64,000 bases of DNA from Pleurotus djamor. Taxonomy: Eukaryota > Basidiomycota > Agaricomycetes > Agaricales > Pleurotaceae. The DNA is taken from NCBI GenBank assembly GCA_029747585.1, contig JAPEVF010000024.1, forward strand, positions 62,001-126,000, written 5' to 3'. Under the pieces are notes generated by a model that was not told the DNA's origin, did not search any database, and was given only the letters and a program-made list of their open reading frames with translations. Positions 46,513 to 57,957 of the stretch are shown piece after piece (position 1 is the stretch's first letter; the number at the start of each line of letters is the position of its first letter). A program made the translations under genes and the position numbers.

Positions 46513-49500
46513 ATGATGAACGTCGGTTCATACATCAATCAACAACAAGCAAACTCTCCTCAAGGCTATTCAGGCAATCAAAACCAACCCAACAACCCCA
46601 ACAAGTTTGGTTATGGCGTAAATCCTTCCCAATTAATGGGTGGCATGGACGCCATGTCCGGTATGGGTATGGCTGGCGGTATGGCCGGTATGGGAGGCAT
46701 GGGCAATGGAATGCAGATGAACGGCATGCAAAGCCCCGTCAATCCCCAGATGCTTCAACAGCAGCAGAGTTTCAACGGCATGAATGGCGCTGCTGGAATG
46801 TCTGCCATGGGTCTCGATGGTATGGGGTCTATGAATATGGGCATGGGCATGAACACGAATTCCATGGGCAGTATGGGTCTCGGTATGAACCAGAGTACGT
46901 GTTTTTCTTTCTTTTATGGCACTCAATCTGACCGCGATTTATGGCCTTAGATATGTCGCATGGAATGAACATGACCATGGGTGGCAACTCTTCTAGTCTG
47001 GGAAACATGGGCGGAATGGGAATGAACGCGATGAACTCTGCGATCCTCAACAATGGCGCCAACTTCAACAACCCCTCGGGGGGACAGTCTCATTCATCTA
47101 ACAACATGAACCCCGGTATGAACATGGGCATGAACCACGCCAACCCCTCTGCATCTTCCATGAACATGAACCCTTCCTCCCACCCCATTCCATCATCGAA
47201 TACGAACGCGAACCCTACAGCGAATCTCAACCAAGCCGCGTTAAACATGAACTTCATGACGATGCTGCAAAATATGGGTATGTCGAAGCAACAATTCGCC
47301 CAGCTGTCGCCGCAAGAGAAGCAGATGATTCAAATGAAGGTCGTCGCTGCTACCCAACAACAACAGCAGCAGCAGCAACTCCAGCTTCAATTGCAGCGGA
47401 TGCAGCAGCAACAGGGGCAGAATCAGAGTCAAGGTCAAGGTCAAGGATTTCCCGGGATGGGGATGGGAGATATCCAGCAGCCTCGACCGAACGACCCACG
47501 AAGTGGAAGTGTTGGACCTGGACAATTTTACGACCGTCCTTCGTCGTCTGCTTCGGCGTCTTCGCATCACAACCACCCTGGTCAACAACAACAACCACAG
47601 CAGCAGCAACCACAGAATCGCATGCCGCCGCCACCACGACCGAGTACCGCCCAAGGTGTTATTGGCCAACAGATGTCAAGACCTGGGACGTCGCATTCGC
47701 ATCACTCACCTAGTTCGTCGGTCGTCGGGCTTTCGTCGATGAACCCGATGCAACAGCAACCGCAACAACACCAACAACCCCGACCACCCAGTCGTTCGAC
47801 GAGTGCGACACCTGGTGCGAACGGTTCGTTCATGCATTCGCAGAATCCTGGTATGATGCAAGGGTCACCACCGCCTGGATCGCCTGTTCGTAAGAGAAAG
47901 GCCACGCTGGACTCACCTAGAATGGGTGGCGACGGTGTGTTGAGCGGTGGGATGGGTATGGGTCCTCCTGGTCTACCGAGGCAGAGCAGTGTCGGTACGT
48001 TGGATGGATTGGGTGCTATGCCTCCTGGGACGCCTCAGATCGGTGCCATGGGCAATGGGATGCCGATGACGCCTCGAGCTCGATCCCCAGGTTCGGCTTT
48101 ACATCAGCAACAACAACAGGCGCAGCGAACAAACATGAATCCTCAGATGGCTGCCCAAATGGATGTTGGTGGTATGGGTATGGGAGGTAACTTGGGGATG
48201 ACTATGAATATCCCTGGTGGGTTGGGCATCGCACCGATGGATCCGAGTGCGTCGCAAAGACAAGGGTCGATGCCTCCCCAGGCTCCTGGCTTCCATGGTG
48301 CTGGTGCTGCTGGCTCGCAGACACCTCGACAACCTTCGTTACCGCCTCCTGGGACGCCACAAAAAGTTCACGCCGATGCATCCATTGGTGGCAGGGGGAG
48401 TCTACCACCCAATGTGGGACCCACACCGATCTCGTCTTCGTCTTCGTCGACAGGAGTAGTCGTCCCTCCCTCTCAGCCACCCCAAACCCAACCCCAAGTC
48501 CCATCGCTAGCTGCAGCAGTACCGCCACAGTCACAACCTCAGCCTCAACCTACCCAGCAGCCTACCATTATCCCGCAACTCCCACCTCTCCCCGCGAACG
48601 TCTCGCTCAACCCCGCTGTGACGCGTGTGACTGTCGTTCCTCTCATTGATTCGATGAAGAGTATTCCACCACTAAGCGAGAAAGAGATCGAGGATACGAA
48701 GGGGTGGATTGAGGTTGATAAGGAATATGATGGGGTGTATAGGAAGATGAAGGAGAGGGCAGAAGAGGAGAGGAAGGATATGTTTGGCGTTGGGTCGCTT
48801 GCGTGGTGGGAGAAGGGGAGTTTGATGAGTAATGCCGGCATCGGAACGAGGTTTGGGAGTGCGAGGCGGGGGAGGGAGGTGTTTGATGTGAGGTATCCAA
48901 GGACTAGGAAGGATAGGGACAGGAGGAAGGGGGGCGTCAAGAGAGAGGGAATGAGAGTGTGAGTTGTTTTTTGTTTTTCGTTTCCTCGTTGTGTGCTGTG
49001 GGCTTTTCCGTGTTTGAGATGTGGAACTAACACACTTCTTTGGAATGTAGCCCGCGATGCCTTCGCCCTGAAGAAGCGGATCGACCAGAGGAGCTTGTTC
49101 CGATACGACTGGAGTTTGAAGTCGAGCAACATCATAAAATGAGGGATACCTTTGTATGGAATCTCAACGGTGCGTTTTTCTTTCGTTTGATTCTTTTTTT
49201 TCGTCTTTGCTCATTTTATTCGTTTCATTTTTTTTTTACAAAATCCGTGGCGCTGTAGATCCTGTCGTCACCCCGGAAAGCTTTGCACAATCCGTCGTTG
49301 ATGATTACGGGTTAAACGCGAGTTATCATTCGACCATCGTGAAGTCTATACAGGAGCAGTTGAGCGATTACAAAGCTCATTCTAGTAATTATGATGGGGA
49401 CGAGAAGCCGGTTGTTGAGAAGGAGAAAGAGAGTGGGGAGGTGTTTAAAGGGAAGATGGAGGACGAGGATGTAAAGTGGTGGGAGTCGTGGAGGAGGAGT

Positions 49501-51793
49501 GTGAGTAGTGAAGAGAGGAGGTTGAGGAAGAAGTCGTCGGTTGGGGGGAAGAACAGAAAAAGGAGGAAGCTTGGAGGCCAGCAACAGCAAGATGAGGTGC
49601 TTGCGCCTAGTGACCTTGGGAATGATGAAGATGTTAAACCTATCGAAGGCATCCAGCCCGAATTGATGAATGTCGATGAAGCGCCTGTCCATGAAGATAT
49701 GAGGATTCTCGTCAAGGTCGGTTCCCATATTTTTGTCTCATGCGCGTGATTTTACCCGGGTCGCTGATCTGTTGTTTTGTTTTGTTTCTGTTAGTTGGAT
49801 ATCATCGTTGGGTCTGTCAAGCTGGACGATCAGTTCGAATGGGACCTTGATAATCAGGATGCATCTCCTGAGGAGTTCGCCGATGTGTACGCGAAGGAGT
49901 TGGGACTTGGTGGAGAATTCAAGTATGATTGCTTTGTCACTTCACCGTTCTCTCCCAATCAGGCTAACTTGGCGTTCTTAGAACTGCTATCGCCCATTCA
50001 ATACGAGAGCAAATTCAGACGTACCAAAAGTCACTCTTTCTGATCGGTCATCCTTCCGACGGTGGCTTTGTTCAAGATGACGACCTTCGAATGTCTTTCC
50101 TGCCAAGCCTGACGTCTGGAGCGAGGCCGATATCCGAGGTCCAATCCTTCACTCCTCTGCTCAATTACCTCAGTGATGGGGAGATTGAGAAGAACGAGAA
50201 GGAGAGGGATAAGGACATGACTAAGCGGAGGAAGAGGGCGACGAGAGGAAGACNGGGGGGTTGCGTTGCCTGATCGTGAACCCATTCGTACTTATAGGAC
50301 GCCTGCGATCGGATTCCCGGAACTTGATCCCGCTACTCTCGCAGCTGCTATAGCTGCCTCGGCTCCTACATCCAGACGAGCCGCTGCCGCTGCTGCATCG
50401 CTGACGATTGCTAATATGGTGGCCTCGGAGAACGGAACTGCTTTCATTCCTCAGACCATACAGACGGCGCCACAGCCTGTGCCTACGGCTGTGAAGGAAA
50501 AGAAACCGAAAGGGTTGTTCAAACCGCCTACGTTGCCGGATGAAGTTCTGCATAAGCGTTCGCAGGTCTCGGCGCCTACACCGTCGACTGCCGCTGATGT
50601 GAGCAAGTTGCCTGCGCCGTTGGAGAATGATCCCCCGATGGAGCCTATTGAACCCCCCGTTTCAACTGCAACTGCTGCCATGCCTGACAGTAGATTCTCC
50701 AAGGTCATTACTGCCAAGAGGGCGAAAGAGTTGGAACGCGAGGCGAAGGAGAAGGAGTTTGCTGATGGACAACATCCTAATTATATCGATGGGGTTTGGC
50801 ATTGCTCAAATTGTGGTTGTCCTGAAGGGATTGCGATCGGGAGGAGGAAGGGTCCCTTGGGAGATAAATCACAATGCGGCACTTGTGGTGAGTTCAGGTT
50901 CCTGGAGTTTATTGTGGCGTTGGTAATCTGACTTTGCATGTGCGACTAGGCAAATTCTGGCATCGACATCGTCGACCACGACCTGTGGAGTACAATACGA
51001 GTTTGGAGTTCCACTTGGGCGTCAAGAAGGAGGCGGAGGGCTCTAAGACGGGCGGGAAGCGCAAAACTGGTGCTGCCGCTCTCCGTGCTCAGAGCTCGAC
51101 GTTGCCCAATACGCCCATGGAGTTACCTTCAGAACCGCAGACACCACAACGAAATGATAAAATCGACCTTGACCCTTCGACACAGTCGTCCCCTGCACCG
51201 GTTGTTGATGATTTGGATCGCGCTGCCTCACCTGTTTCTTCGGCTTCGAGTGCTTCGGAACCCCCTTTGTCGCAGAGAGTTAAGATGAATGGCAATCATT
51301 CGAACCCACCACCATCCGCTCTCTCATCCTCGAAACCTCCCCCTTCAGAATCAAATCCTTCACCAGCTAAACAGCATCCCGTCCCCGTCGTCGAGGTCCC
51401 TCCGCCGCCCAGCGCTTCTAAACCTTGGGTAAGTTCTGTTCGTCATGTTCATGCATGTTCATGTCCTTACCTTACCGTTTCTAGCCTCCTCTATGGTTAA
51501 CGAATGCCATGCAAACTATGCAAAGCAAGTATACGAATGACAAGTTTGAAGTTATCCTTCGTAAAGTGACGGCTTCGACTACACCCGAATGGCGCATCAA
51601 ATGTTTGGATTGTCCTGGCAAGGTGTGTTTCTTCTCAGAGCGCTTAGGGGTAAACTTGCTCATATATGGACCTCGCGCTTAGCTTTACACTCCTGGGCCC
51701 GGAGAGACACTGTCCAACTACGAAGTTCATCTCAAAAACCGTCAACACCGCCAACGAGTTAATGAACGAGTGAATGGGAGTGCTGCGTCATAA
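46513..51793 (+). CDS. SNF5: SWI/SNF chromatin-remodelling subunit SNF5/SMARCB1 with GATA-type zinc finger
   Basis: Eight or more exons in one frame. The N-terminal 700 residues are low complexity: Met/Gly repeats, poly-Gln tracts near 47360-47420 and 47580-47620, Pro/Ser-rich segments and KRKATLDSPRMGG. The SNF5 homology region has the two expected repeats: VPIRLEFEVEQHHKMRDTFV with VTPESFAQSVVDDYGL, then LDIIVGSVKLDDQFEWDLDN, EEFADVYAKELGLGG and IAHSIREQIQTYQKSLFLIG. Downstream is a GATA-type finger: WHCSNCGCPEGIAIGRRKGP, then CGTCG spliced to KFWHRHRRPRP. The tail ends near KFEVILRKVTASTTPEWRIK. The protein is a core SWI/SNF subunit that tethers the remodeller to the nucleosome acidic patch. 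A lone N at 50254 breaks the frame; removing it restores it. Confidence 0.92.
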
Positions 51794-52312
51794 TCATAGG
51801 GATTTGGGTACCTGGAGGGGCGCCCTCGATTGCCATAGAACTTTTCGTACTTCTCCAATTCCCGAATCCCATTCCCCCCGTTGCTCTCCACTTCCATACA
51901 TTCCCTTTATATACCATACACTCGCGTACTCATGTATGTTGTGCTCCTCGCTCTCCTCCCTTCTGTATTGTTATCTGATTCGAAGTCTTTTGTATTCCCC
52001 TTTTCCTACTCTTATGTGTGTTTTTCTCTCNTTTTTATTCCTTTCCCACCTTTGCGTTCTATGGATATATATCTACCACCTGCTCGTCGTCTATACGTAT
52101 GGATTCCGTTGAATACAGCTTTCCATTTCCAGTCCTGCCTGTGTGGCAAATTTGGCGCGCTTCCAAGTCACGCGGGCCAGTTTCAGGGGAATCTCAAGGA
52201 CTAAGTATCATGATGCCTCGAAAGCACTTCATTCCTCTATGTACCGCTTGGAAAGTCCGGAAGAAGTGCGTAACAAGATACTACAGTGGTACTACGATGC
52301 TACCTGACTCTT
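51794..52312. other. Convergent 3' region of SNF5 and CstF-64
   Basis: About 520 T/C-rich bases containing both 3' UTRs, with a lone N at 52031 next to a T run. No coding feature. Confidence 0.4.
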
Positions 52313-54285
52313 CACGGACCACTGAACTGGCTTCTCTGTATGTGCATACGAATCAGCTATCAGGAATGACGGTAATGTAAAAACGTACCAATTGTTGTAT
52401 CGCATTCCTTTCCGTAGGCGGTAGCGCGTCAACTTGCTGTTGCGTCATGTTTAGAACTTGAAGAAGGACGCTCTGTAATTCATTCATCAGAGGGACATCC
52501 TAGGAGCTAGGAGTAGCGAAGAACTGACCCTTTGAGCTTCATCCATATCAGGCAATGTCGGCGGGATCCTCGGTCCCGTAGGCGGCGTAGCTGTGGTACC
52601 CGTATTCACTGGCGTAGGTGGCCCAGGCGGTCGATTATAGTACGGACCAGGCGGCGGTGGTTGGTGTTGATATCCTGAGGGCACGTGACCTATCGACGAT
52701 TGAGACGAGTTGGTAGACGGTGGTTGTTGATGGAGGAGTGAAGAAGGGGGAGGAGGGGGAGCGTAAGCTTGGGGTTGATGGGGAGGTGGAAAGTTGGGCA
52801 TGCCGTGAAGATGTGGAGGTGGAGGCGCGTGAGCATGGTGTGGGGGGAAGTGTTGCGGTGGTATCGGTGGTTGGGGTTGCGATTGCGATGGATGTGTTGG
52901 AGGTCCTTGAGACCCACTTCCCCCAGCCGTCGTTGCATTCAGCATTCGCTGCGAACGCATCATTAGAAAACAAAAGCATCATCACCGTTGAAACGTGACT
53001 CACCTGAAGGACTGCTGGATCAATTATATTTTTCAACACCAAGGCTTGGAACAAGGCATAAGCAAACTGAGGATGTGCCACCAAAAGTGTTCGTGCTTCG
53101 TCTGGATGGGTAATCACGAATGCCTACGAAGGTGATGTTCATTCATCACGAGTAATTGGGGAGATATCTGAACAAACCTTCATTTGAGCCAAGACTTCTG
53201 TCAAAGCGCCAGGATCCATCGTCGCCAATGTCTGGCTGATACTGTCCAAAGAGGTTTGTCCTGGCGCAATGGGCACGCCAGGAGGTATGCCTACCAGAAA
53301 CTCTCGCCCACCACCACCACCGCCCGAAGTAGAACCACCACCACCACCACGACTTCCCCATCTCCCTGACCCACCTCCTCCACTGCCGCTACCACCCCCA
53401 TAATCACCTCCATCGATAATCTCCCCTCTGACCGTCGTCTTTCCCTCCAAGAATGGATCTGAATCCGCCAGATCAATCCTCAAAGGTCGACCACCGACGT
53501 CCGTATTGTTCAGATTGCGGACCGCGGACATTGCAGTTTCATGGTCTGGTGCGTGTTGATGTTCATATGATGGATTTGAAGCGGGATTGAGGATTGAAGA
53601 TTGAGGGGGATTTGCATTTGCGTTGGGCATTCGGTTTGAGGCACGAATATAGTGTTGCGTACGAGACATTTTAGTCCGTCATGTTGAAGTTACGAAATCG
53701 TGGAACGTTGCAGCGTGTTGAGCATTTAGACGAAGTTGAAGTAAATTTGAGCGCAAGAATTTGAGCGATTTGAAGCATAATGATTTAGTGCAGACACGAG
53801 AGTTGCGTTGTCGTCGAGCAGTCAAGTTACGGGGCAGAGAGAGGGAATGAAAGAAAAGAAAATCAATTGGACTGTCGAAGCACACTCGAGGCCGAAGAGG
53901 TAGGAAACTTGGAAAAGACAAGAAAGAAATCCGTACCCGCGAATTCGCAGAAACCATAGCCCTTTGGTTTCCCCGTGTCTCTGTCGAAGACTAGCCTGCA
54001 CAGACGAAATACGAGTCAGTCAGTCAGCATGACTTGTGTTTGTGTGCGAGGTGGACAAGGACGCACCGGAATCCAACGACCTGGCCGACGGATTTGAAGA
54101 CATCAATGAGTTGTTCCTAGTAGCAAACAATAGCCAAGTGAGCTATCACGGTAGTATCGGTGCCACTGACTGCCACTGACTTCGCCCATGTTGTATGGCA
54201 CATTGCCCACTAAAATTGTGTTCAGTATTTGCCTGTTCAGTTTGTTTGCATGGCCATGGAACGCACCAAATACGACTTTCGACAT
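52313..54285 (-). CDS. Cleavage stimulation factor subunit 2 (CstF-64 / Rna15-like)
   Basis: ATG 54285 gives MSKVVF, spliced to VGNVPYNMGE, EQLIDVFKSVGQVVGFR, LVFDRDTGKPKGYGFCEF and DHETAMSAVRNLNNTDVGGR. This is a complete RRM with RNP2 (VFVGNVPY) and RNP1 (KGYGFCEF). A Gly-rich linker follows, then the CstF hinge (LAQMKAFVITHPDEARTLLV, HPQFAYALFQALVLKNIIDP), a Pro/His/Gln-rich region, and the C-terminal three-helix domain VLLQVLNMTQQQVDALPPTE followed by RNAIQQLRSQFSGP. The ten or so exons join in phase. It binds U/GU-rich pre-mRNA downstream of the poly(A) site and bridges to CstF-77/Rna14. The intron at 53546-53936 is about 391 nt, far longer than others here. A 12-bp repeat precedes the start codon. 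Confidence 0.92.
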
Positions 54286-54346
54286 TGTTGCGACNTTTGT
54301 TGCGACNTTTGTTGCGACTTTTGTTGCGACTTTTGTTGCGACTTTA
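54286..54346. repeat. 12-bp minisatellite upstream of CstF-64
   Basis: Five tandem units of GTTGCGACTTTT (plus strand), with Ns at 54295 and 54307 replacing one T each. On the minus strand the units read in frame with the CstF-64 start and would encode repeated Lys-Val-Ala-Thr. An upstream ATG at 54465 is open through the repeat. Confidence 0.85.
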
Positions 54347-54698
54347 TTGTATAGGGGGTCTGAGTGGATAGGATATCCGAGTTCGTGAATTCTTAGTGCA
54401 GGATATCCGAGAACTGGCACTACCGAGCCAGGTGACGCCCGCCCGGACGACGGCATCTCCCGCATTTGAAGCCCACAAAGACCTCAACGACGGAGTTTGC
54501 AATGCTCAAACCACTCGCTTTTATCTTGCTTCGAGTGTATTTTATCCAGGCAAAGGAATGGGATGACAGACGCATCCTGTACTGCTAATAATTCACGCAT
54601 TGTTTGCGCATTTTCCACGAATTTGGTTGATGAATGTTCGGAAACGAGGAACGTATATAACGGTGACTGTAGATTACTTTATATACTATCTATACACA
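54347..54698. other. Intergenic region (CstF-64 / ThrRS)
   Basis: About 350 bases holding CstF-64 upstream sequence and the ThrRS 3' end. Nothing else recognised. Confidence 0.4.
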
Positions 54699-57600
54699 CT
54701 AAACTAATTTGTTGCTTATACTTCTCGAGTTTTTCAAGGCCATAAACTTATCGACAATGGCATCTAGTGGTATAATCTCCTCCGCACGCCCCTTGACACC
54801 GACATCATCACGGTTACGAACATTGACAGAGCGTGCGTCCAATTCCTGTTGACCAACGACTGCACACGATATATCAATACACGGCACTGGAAAGAAGGTT
54901 GCGGATTGCATTACCAAGAATGAAGTTGTATTGAGCGATTTCTCCATTGCGAACTTTCTTTGGGAGCGTGTTGTCGCCATTATCGACGTCAGCGTGGAGC
55001 CCAAGCGAAGTGAGACGCTCAGCTATCTCAGCGGCGTAGTCTTTCTATAACAGACATTCAGCCTCGATACGGTCAAAGAAGCGGGCGAGGAAGGAAAAGG
55101 CTCACGTAAGGTGCAGCAACGGGGATGACCAACACCTGCCTCGGCGACAACCAGAACGGCCATTTCCCAGCAAGATGTTCAGTGATGATCGCAATAAACC
55201 TCTCCAAACTACCCAAAATAGCACGATGGATAATAACAGGTCTCGTAAGAGCCTGTTCATCCGCAGAGCGGTACTTCAAGTTGAACCGCTCGGGCAATTG
55301 GAAGTCCAACTGAATCGTCGCGCATTGGAAAGATCGTTTCAATGCATCGCGAATGGTGATGTCGATCTTGGGACCGTAGAACGCGCCATCGCCGGGATTC
55401 AATTCCCATTTGCCGGGGTATTGTTTGTCGAGGGCCGTTTTGAGTTGCTAGAACATAAAACAAGGCTGAGGTCAAAGTAAACACGATGATAGAGCAGCGA
55501 CATACAGCTTCAGCGGCATCCCATGTTTCGACGGTTCCGAGGTAGTTCTCCGGACGGGTAGAAAGCTCGAGGTGGAAATCGAAACCGAAAAGTCCGTAGA
55601 TACGTTCCATGAAATCAAAGAGAGCTTGGATCTCATCCTCAATCTACACCGACAATCAGTCCTTCTTTCTTCCACCAAAAAGCAGGGAAACCACCAACCT
55701 GCGAAGGCATACAGAAGATATGCGTATCATCCTGCACAAACCTGCGAACTCGCGTCAACCCCGTCAAAGCACCCGACGCCTCATTCCGATGCAAAATCCC
55801 AAATTCCGCCATCCTGATTGGAAGTTCCTTGTAACTGCGATCTCGAGAATCGAAGATTACACAGTGACCAGGACAGTTCATTGGTTTCAGCGCCCATTTT
55901 TCTTTTTCCACGTCCAGCGTGAACATGTCGTCTTTGTAGTTCTGCCAATGCCCTGATGTTTCCCAGAGTTTGCTGTTGAACATGTTTGGCGAGATAACTG
56001 TTAGGAAGAGGTCAACAGATGTCTAGGCTGAAGAAGACGCGAAACTTGCCTTCTTGATAGCCACGCTTGAAGTACTCTGCCTAGACGCAAGATGATGAAT
56101 ATCAAGCGGGAATGAATCAGTAAAGAGACCTACTCTCATCAGCTCCACGAGAGCATTATAAATCCGTGTACCGTGCGGCAAAAAGAAACAGCTACCAGGA
56201 CTGAGATCGTTGAAGAAGAACAGTTCTTGATCCTGGAACCCCAGACGTCAGGACTATTTTACACACGCACGGAAAGCAATCACAGACCTTGCCGATTTTT
56301 CGGTGATCACGCTTGGCAGCCTCCGCGAGGAAAGCCTTATACTCAGTCAACTGCTTCTTATCGGGGAACGAGATTCCGTAGATGCGCTGGAGGGAGTCGT
56401 TTTCAGCACTTCCGAGGAAGTAGGACGCGGAGTTCTGGGGAAAACGTGAGTTACGGAACCANAGGCATGGATTCATGATCATACCTTGGTAACCATGAAT
56501 GCCTTTATCTTGCCAGTATGGGGAATGTGAGGGCCAACGCAGAGATCNACCATNGGACCGCANCGATACACNGTCGTAGANGTNCCGTCAGGNATCTTTG
56601 TNTCGATCAAATACTTCTTGTACTTGTTNTACTATTGGAGAGTGAGTCATACGACACAAGGATAATANTATTCGATCGCACCGAGAACATTTCAAGNAGA
56701 GTTTCCTTCGGTACGACGAGACGTTCGAACTTCTGCTTTTCCTTGATTGCAAGTTCGGACACCTTTTCAAGGGCTGGGTAATCGGTNTTTGATACCGCTC
56801 TNANGANGCANCTTTAGCGTTGGTANCCAGCACATGNANGCNAANACNGACCTNTCGTCGATGGCCATTTCGTAGAAGAATCCCTCATCAGTGGGAGGGC
56901 CTATGCAAAGGTGGCAGCCGTAATGCCTCTCGGCAGCTTCACCAAGAACATGGGCTGACGAGTGCCAGAAAACGCGTTTGCCTATCGAAAGAGNNANNTA
57001 ANGGTCNGAANATANGTCATAACCTTNGNTNTNGCTGGNACNTACCTTCGGGATGTTCGAANTCTAGCAACTGCAGTTTACATGACGCTTCCAGCGGTCT
57101 CTCCAAGTCCCAAAGTTCNTCGTTGACCTAGAAGTTGGATNCTTGNTNAACGANANNGAATTTTGGGNAGCTAGCGCGATNCGTCATACCTTTGCNATGA
57201 CNACACGTTCNGAAAGACTCTTNGAGACCTCCTTTGCAACATCCATNGGACTNGTCTCCCAGCTTGTNCCTTTCCGTTCTGATCCATCGGGCATNGTGAT
57301 CGTGATCTCCTCTCGTGGTTGAGCTACGGCAATCATACAATAAATAAGCGTTGCACCAGCNAAAGCATANCACATACCCTTCACGAAATCGTCATACTCT
57401 GCCTTCAACCTGTCGAATATCTTAATACGGTGATCGAAGAATTCAGGTTTGGGATTAAGCTAACATATTTAATGATTAGTTAAACCACCAAAACAGTNGT
57501 CACGCCTGACTCACCTCCAGAGGAAAGGNAGACGCAGNNGCATCCTTAGATTTCTTATCCTTTCCTTTAGGCTTNTCGNCNCCAGCNTNNNNNCCNTGNA

Positions 57601-57772
57601 CAGNNGGTATCTGNGCAGGCTGCGATGTGGAGGCTACAGAGGAAGACATNGTCCTGTTGGTCGTGCAATGTCGGGGAAACAAGGAAGGGAGAGTGTAGAC
57701 GTGGCGAAAAGAAGGAGAAGGACGGCAAGCGAGCTGAGAGATATACTGCTGAAGGACTCGAGTCCGAATCAT
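54699..57772 (-). CDS. Threonyl-tRNA synthetase, cytosolic with probable mitochondrial isoform
   Basis: ATG 57772 begins an Arg-rich, acid-free leader ([20 protein letters not shown]) typical of mitochondrial import. After about 41 residues a second in-frame ATG (about 57649) begins [11 protein letters not shown], the expected cytosolic start. A TGS-like segment ([17 protein letters not shown]) and the editing-domain [19 protein letters not shown] (HxxxH) follow. The class II core contains [81 protein letters not shown] and [20 protein letters not shown]. The anticodon-binding domain has [15 protein letters not shown] and [20 protein letters not shown], ending [10 protein letters not shown]. 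It charges tRNA-Thr. From 56462 to about 57650 the sequence carries dozens of Ns, so residues there are uncertain. Confidence 0.92.
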
Positions 57773-57957
57773 TCAGACAGATCGATTATCGAGGTCACGA
57801 GTCCTCGACGAGCAAGTCACGATTTAGTCACGGTCCGAGTGGAAGGGCGCAAGCGCCCGTGAAACTTGGGACTCGTCTGGCGTAGTACACTGTACATAAA
57901 TTGTACACGAAGAGAGTTCTCAATCCATTGCCGCCGAGACCTGAATTATCTATCATT
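57773..57957. promoter_or_regulatory. Divergent promoter region (ThrRS / F-box gene)
   Basis: 185 bases between two divergent start codons; it should hold both promoters. No specific element recognised. Confidence 0.35.

Noticed and set aside
46633..46926. His/Thr-rich minus-strand frame opposite SNF5 exon 1
   Set aside because: It is the reverse complement of Met/Gly repeat codons, a composition shadow.
48545..49135. 196-codon minus-strand frame opposite SNF5
   Set aside because: It runs antisense to conserved SNF5 exons and an intron, with no domain.
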